From Arcuatula senhousia (lineage: Eukaryota; Mollusca; Bivalvia; Mytilida; Mytilidae), in assembly GCA_963971305.1 (NCBI GenBank), contig OZ020304.1, forward strand, positions 310,001 through 374,000: a stretch of 64,000 nt of DNA, written 5' to 3'. The stretch's first letter is position 1. Every line of letters begins with the position of its first letter. A program made the position numbers and the translations under genes. Of the stretch, positions 25,001 through 31,000 are shown in pieces. The notes under the pieces were generated by a model. The model did not search any database and was not told the DNA's origin. It saw only the letters and a program-made list of their open reading frames with translations.

Positions 25001-28000
25001 TCCGTTTTTATACCTTGTCAGATAATTGAATTTTTAGGTTTCATTATTGACACATTAAAAATTATAGTAACACTTCCGGACAGGAAAAAGCGTAAATTAT
25101 CAGAGTTATGCAAAAATCTGTTTTTGAAGGACAAGTGCTCCATACGAGAGTTGTCACAATTACTTGGAAACATCATTGCTACTTTTCCAGCAGCCCAATA
25201 TGGACAGCTTCACTATAGAACCATTGAAACGGGAAAAAACATAGCTTTAAAACAAAATGAAAATGATTTTGACAAAACCATGATTTTATCAAAAGAAATC
25301 AAAAATGAAATTCAATGGTGGGCTGAAAATGTAAATTCGGTTTTTGCAGAAATAACCCATGGCTCACCAGTTTTATCTTTAACTTCAGATGCCAGCAAAA
25401 AAGGCTGGGGAGGTGTAAATGATAATACAGGTGAAACAGCTCAAGGTTTTTGGAATGCAACTGAAACAAAACTCCATATTAATTTCTTAGAGCTTTTGGC
25501 TGCATGGTTCACAATTAAAAGTTTATGCAATAATATTTCCAATGTACACGTTTTATTGCGACTTGATAATTCTACTGCTGTCTCATATTTAGAAAAAATG
25601 GGAGGTAGAAAGAAAAGTTTGAATAAACTAGCACAAATCATATGGCAGTGGGCAATCAAGAAAAATGTATGGTTTTCAGTATCCTATTTACCAGGAAAAT
25701 TAAACGTAAAAGCAGACAAGCTAAGTCGTCAAAAAACCTCAGAAAAAGATAATACAGAATGGGAACTGAATAATAAAATTTTCAAAAATCTTGTTAAAAT
25801 ATGGGGCAAACCTGACATTGATTTATTTGCAACTAGGCACAATGCTAAAACTAAAAAGTTTGTCTCATGGAAACCAGATCCTTTAGCCTATGCAGTCGAT
25901 GCTTTTCACCTTAGATGGTCTCAGTATTACTACTATATTTTTCCACCATTTGCTCTTATTCATAAGGTCTTGCAAAAGATAGATTATGATAAAACAGAAT
26001 GTCTTATAATTGTACCATTCTGGTCAACGCAACCATGGTTTGCAAAACTGTTGCATCTGCTAATAGATTGCCCATTTTTTCTTCCTAGACAGAAAGACAC
26101 TGTGACCCACCCATACAAGAAAGGGAAAGATCTACCAAAGATGAGGCTCATTGGTTGTCTGCTTTCAGGAAAACGTTACAAACATTTGGAATTTCTAAAA
26201 ACAGTGAAAAGATCATCATGTCGTCATGGAAGCCATCCTCTATCAGACAATACAACTCGTACACTAGAAAATACTTTCTTTATGCGAAGAGGAAACGTTT
26301 CAATCCCCATTCACCGTCTTTGGGAAATGTCATAGATTTTTTTACTTTTATGTATGAGTCGGGACTAGGATATAGTGCCTTAAACACAGTTAGATCTGCT
26401 TTGTCGTCCTTTATTAACATTGATGGTAAAGGGGTTGGGAAACACCCTATCGTTATTCGTTTTTTGCAAGGAGTTTTCAACTCTAACCCTGTTGTCCCAA
26501 AGAAATCTGTTACATGGGATCCTGAAATTTTGATCAACTATCTTAGAACTCTTTCACCGGTACGGAGATTACCGTTAAAGCTATTAACTTTTAAGACAGT
26601 GACTTTGTTAACCTTTTTGTCTGCCCAGAGATTACAGGCTATTCATCTGATACATGTCAAGAACATTAGAATTGAAAAAGGAAAAGTTAAGATTACATTT
26701 GGCGATTCACTTAAAACCACTAGGCCAGGATTTCATCAAAAGGAGATAGTTATTCCAGGATTCGCACCAGACAGACGACTCTGTATTGTAACTGTTCTGG
26801 AAGAGTATTTGAAGAGGACTTTACCGTTACGTAATGCTCAGAATAAAAACTATCTGTTCCTGAGTTACTTGAATCCTCACAATTCTATAACCAAGAATAC
26901 CATAGCTAGATGGTTAAGAACTACTATGGCCAAGGCAGGCATCGATTTATCTGTGTATACACCACATAGCTTAAGAAGCGTGGCTACGTCTACCGCCAAA
27001 AGGAATAATGTATCTATAAATACTATTATGGAGACTGCAGGATGGACAAACTCATCTACTTTTGCGAAATATTATTTCAAACCTGTAGCTAATGACAGAG
27101 CCACTTTTGGAAATTCAATTCTTAAAAGTTTTTTGCATTAAACTAGTTTTACATTTGTAAATGATTGATATGATTTGTCAGTTGTGTATAATTCATTGTA
27201 TTGTAGACTATTGAAATTTTAATGCATAAAGGTTTTTGCATTTATTTTGTTTTTCAAGATCACTGTCTTTGAATGTCTCATGTGACTTCCGTAGTAAACA
27301 GTTCCATGTGGAACAGAATTAGAAAATTAAATGAAACTTACCAAGTTGATATTTGATGAGAATTCTGTTCCACTGGACTGTACGTAGGGAGTCACATGCC
27401 CTTCCCAGATTTTTCCCACCCTGTGACTCCCTACGTACTGCTCCAGTTAAGCGATCTTTCAACTTTAAAGAATGATATCAACATGCGCACGCACCTCTCA
27501 TGTGACTCCCTACGTACAGTCCAGTGGAACAGAATTCTCATCAAATATCAACTTGGTAAGTTTCATTTAATTTTCTAATTCTATTTATAGTTACTAGAAA
27601 TGGAGGCCATGTTGTCTGGTGCACCTGATGCTTTTATATTGGTGACAAAACAGTGGATGCAAACTAAAAAGTAAGTGACCATCAATTTCTGAACAGATTT
27701 GTAGAATGTTCTAGATATGAATGTTAAAAAGCTACTCTACTCTATTTTATTTCTGGAGGCTAGAGAAAAGGGATTAGATATACTGAAGCGGAGAAGGTTA
27801 ATGTAATGACTTCAGGGAACAAAATATATCAGCTGAACTATTCAATTCTAGTTGACATGTTACACATTTTAGCTCACCTGACCCGAAGGGTCATGTGAGC
27901 TATTGTCATCACTTGGCGTCCGTCGTCCGTCCGTCGTCCGTAAACTTTTTAAAATGTTAACTCCTCTGACACCATAAGTCCAATTGCAACCAAACTTGGT

Positions 28001-31000
28001 ATGGTTGTTCATTAGCGTTCGGTGCTTAGAACTGATGTGGGGATTTTTGATTCGTCGTAAAACATGGCTGCCATGGCTAAAAATAGAACATAGGGGTAAA
28101 ATGCAGTTTTTTGCAATAACTCAAAAACGGCTACAGATATCAAAATTCTGGCATAGGGTAAAAGTGATCAGCACCTCAAGATCTACCTACCCTGAAATTT
28201 TGAAGAAAATCCAACGACTCATGTAGGAGTTATTGCCCTTTTTGTGGATTTTTTGCAAATTTTGCACCTGTTTAGCTCAATATCTTGAAAACTATACTAG
28301 ATATTTGAGAAATTTAAATTGCATATTGTTAAGCACATCAAGATCTACAAAATATGTAACAGGGTCAACGTTGTAGGACCTTTTCTTTTAGGAGTTATTG
28401 CCCTTAGAACGTCAAAATTGAGCATTTTAACAGCATTTCCTCATTACATTGAAAACGTTTACTCCTCTGACACTTTAAGTCCAAATGGAACCAAACTAGG
28501 TATAGTTATTTATTAGCATTAGGTGTATAGAACTGATGTGGGGATTTTCGATTGGTCGTAAAACATGGCCGCTGTGGCTAAAAATAGAACATAGAGGTAA
28601 ATGGCAGTTTTTTGTAAATAACTCTAAAACGGTGACAGATTTCAAAATTTGATAGGGAACAAAAGTGATCAGCACCTCAAGATCTACCAGCTTTGAAATT
28701 TTGAAGAAAATCCAACAACCCATGTAGGAGTTATTGCCCTTTTTGAGGATTTTTTGAAAATTTTGCACCTGTTTAGCTCAATATCTTGAAAACTATACTA
28801 GATATTTGAGAAATTTAAATTGCATATTGTTAAGCACATCAAGATCTACAAAATATGTAACAGGGTCAACGTTGTAGGACCTTTCCTTTTAGGAGTTATT
28901 GCCCTTAGAACGTCAAAATTTAGCATTTTAACAGCATTTCCTCATTACATTGAAAACGTTAACTCCTCTGACACTTTAAGTCCAAATGGAACCAAACTTG
29001 GTATAGTTGTTTATTAGCATTAGTTGTATAGAACTGATGTGGGGATATTCGATTGGTCGTAAAACATGGCCGCTGTGGCTAAAAATAGAACATAGGGGTA
29101 AATGGCAGTTTTTTGCAAATAACTCTAAAACGGTGACAGATTTCAAAATTTTGATTGGGAACAAAAGTGATCAGCACATCAAGATGTACCAGCTCTGAAA
29201 TTTTGAAGAAAATCCAACAATCCATGTAGGAGTTATTGCCCTTTTTGTGGATTTTTTTGCAAATTTTGCACCTGTTAAGCTCAATATCTTGAAAACTATA
29301 CAAGATATTTGAGAAATTTAAATTGCATATTGTTAAGCGCATCAAGGTCTACAAAATTTGTAACAGGGTCAACGTTGTAGGACCTTTCCTTTGAGGAGTT
29401 ATTGCCCTTGGAACGTCAAAATTGAGCATTTTAACTGCATTTCCTTATATTGAAAATGTTAACTCCTCTGACACTTAGTCCAAATGGAACCAAACTTGGT
29501 ATTATTGTTTATTATTATTAGGTGTATAGAACTGTTGTGGGGATTTTTGATTGGTTGTAAAACATGGCCACTGTGGCTAAAAATAGAACATTAGGTTAAA
29601 CTGCATTTTTTTGCAAATAACTCAAAAAGGGTGACAGATTTTTAGATTTTGATTGAGAACAAAAGTGATCCACCATATTGTCAGATGACCCCCTTATTAA
29701 TCTTATGACCCTTTCAACGTTAAATAGATTTTGCCTTATAACCTTTACTTCAGGCACATATGTCAGTTGAGCGATTCAGGCTCCTGGGAGCCTCTTGTTG
29801 TCTTGTTTCATGAAAATTAGAATGACAGGTTTCCATGCTTCTGTCATTTTGTTTTGAACAATTATGACCTCTTCTGGTTAAAGGCAGACAGTTTTCTTAT
29901 CACAGCTTTTTGACATATTGTATATATGCACAGCATCAGCATGGGTTCCAATAATGTGGGATTGGATTTCAGGTCTGTCTCACCTACTTTCTGTTTATTA
30001 AATCTGGTCATTTTTAGCTCACCTGGCCTAAGGCCATGTGAGCTATTGCCATCACTTGGCATCCGTCGTGGTCGTGGTCGTTAACTTTTCAAACTTCTTC
30101 TCCTCTGAAACCGCTGCACAGATTCAAACCAAATTTGGTCTGGTGGTACTTTAGGGTATCCTTCACAGAACTGGTGTGGGGATTTTTGATTCGTTGAAAA
30201 ACATGGCCGCCATTGCTAAAAATAGACCAGAGGGGTCAGACTACTGTTTTTGGCTTGTAAATCAATAAGTACAAGAGATAGATGAAATCTGATGCCACCC
30301 TACTGCTTCAGCGTCAAAAGTTCTACCAAAGTCTCCATTTGGTCCAAGTTGTCAGATGACCCCTTATAGGGGTTACAGCCCCTTAAAGGTGAAAAATAGC
30401 GTTTTTTCATGTTTTTGCCCTATTATTGTGAAAACTATTGCAGATAGAGAAAAGCTGTTGCTTGCTTAAATGTTCAGCTCATTTAGCTCTTCAAAAGTCT
30501 TTATAGGGTCGAAGTTGTTAGATGACCCCTTATAGGGGTTACAGCCCCTTAAAGGTGAAAAATAGCGGGTTTTCCTATAGTATGAAAACTATTGCAGATA
30601 GAGAAAAGCTGTTGCTTGCTTAAATGTTCAGCTCATTTAGCTCTACAAAAGTCTCCATAGGGTCAAAGTTGTCAGATGACCCCTTATAGGAGTTACGGCC
30701 CCTGAAATAATGTTTTTTCATGTTTTTGGCCTATGGAATGAAAACTATTGCAGATAGAGAGAAGCTGTTGCTTGCTTAAATGATCAGCTAATTTAGCTGT
30801 ACAAAAGTCTCTATAGGGTCGAAGTTGTCAGATGACCCTTTATAGGGGTAACGGCCCCTAAAATAATGTTTTTTGATGTTTATGGCCTATAGAAAGAAAA
30901 CTATAGCAGATAGAGAAAAGCTGTTGCTTGCTTAAATGTTCAGTTCATTAAGCTCTACAAAAGTTTCCATACGATCAATGTTGTCAGATGACCCTTAATA

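Larger units (their letters stand above)
22641..27580 (+). mobile_element. DIRS-like tyrosine-recombinase retrotransposon
   Basis: Order: left inverted terminal repeat, gag-like ORF, RT/RNase H/methyltransferase-like ORF, tyrosine recombinase, internal complementary region, right inverted terminal repeat. This is the classic DIRS layout. No target duplication is evident: removing the element restores the array sequence CTTA + TTCTATTTATAG. The element is nearly intact, but gag and RT each carry one in-frame stop. Confidence 0.9.

Noticed and set aside
28319..29345. Repeated small frames (MHIVKHIKIYKICNRVNVV and antisense MQNFQKIL...)
   Set aside because: Products of the ~501-bp internal repeat of a non-autonomous element; no protein family recognised.
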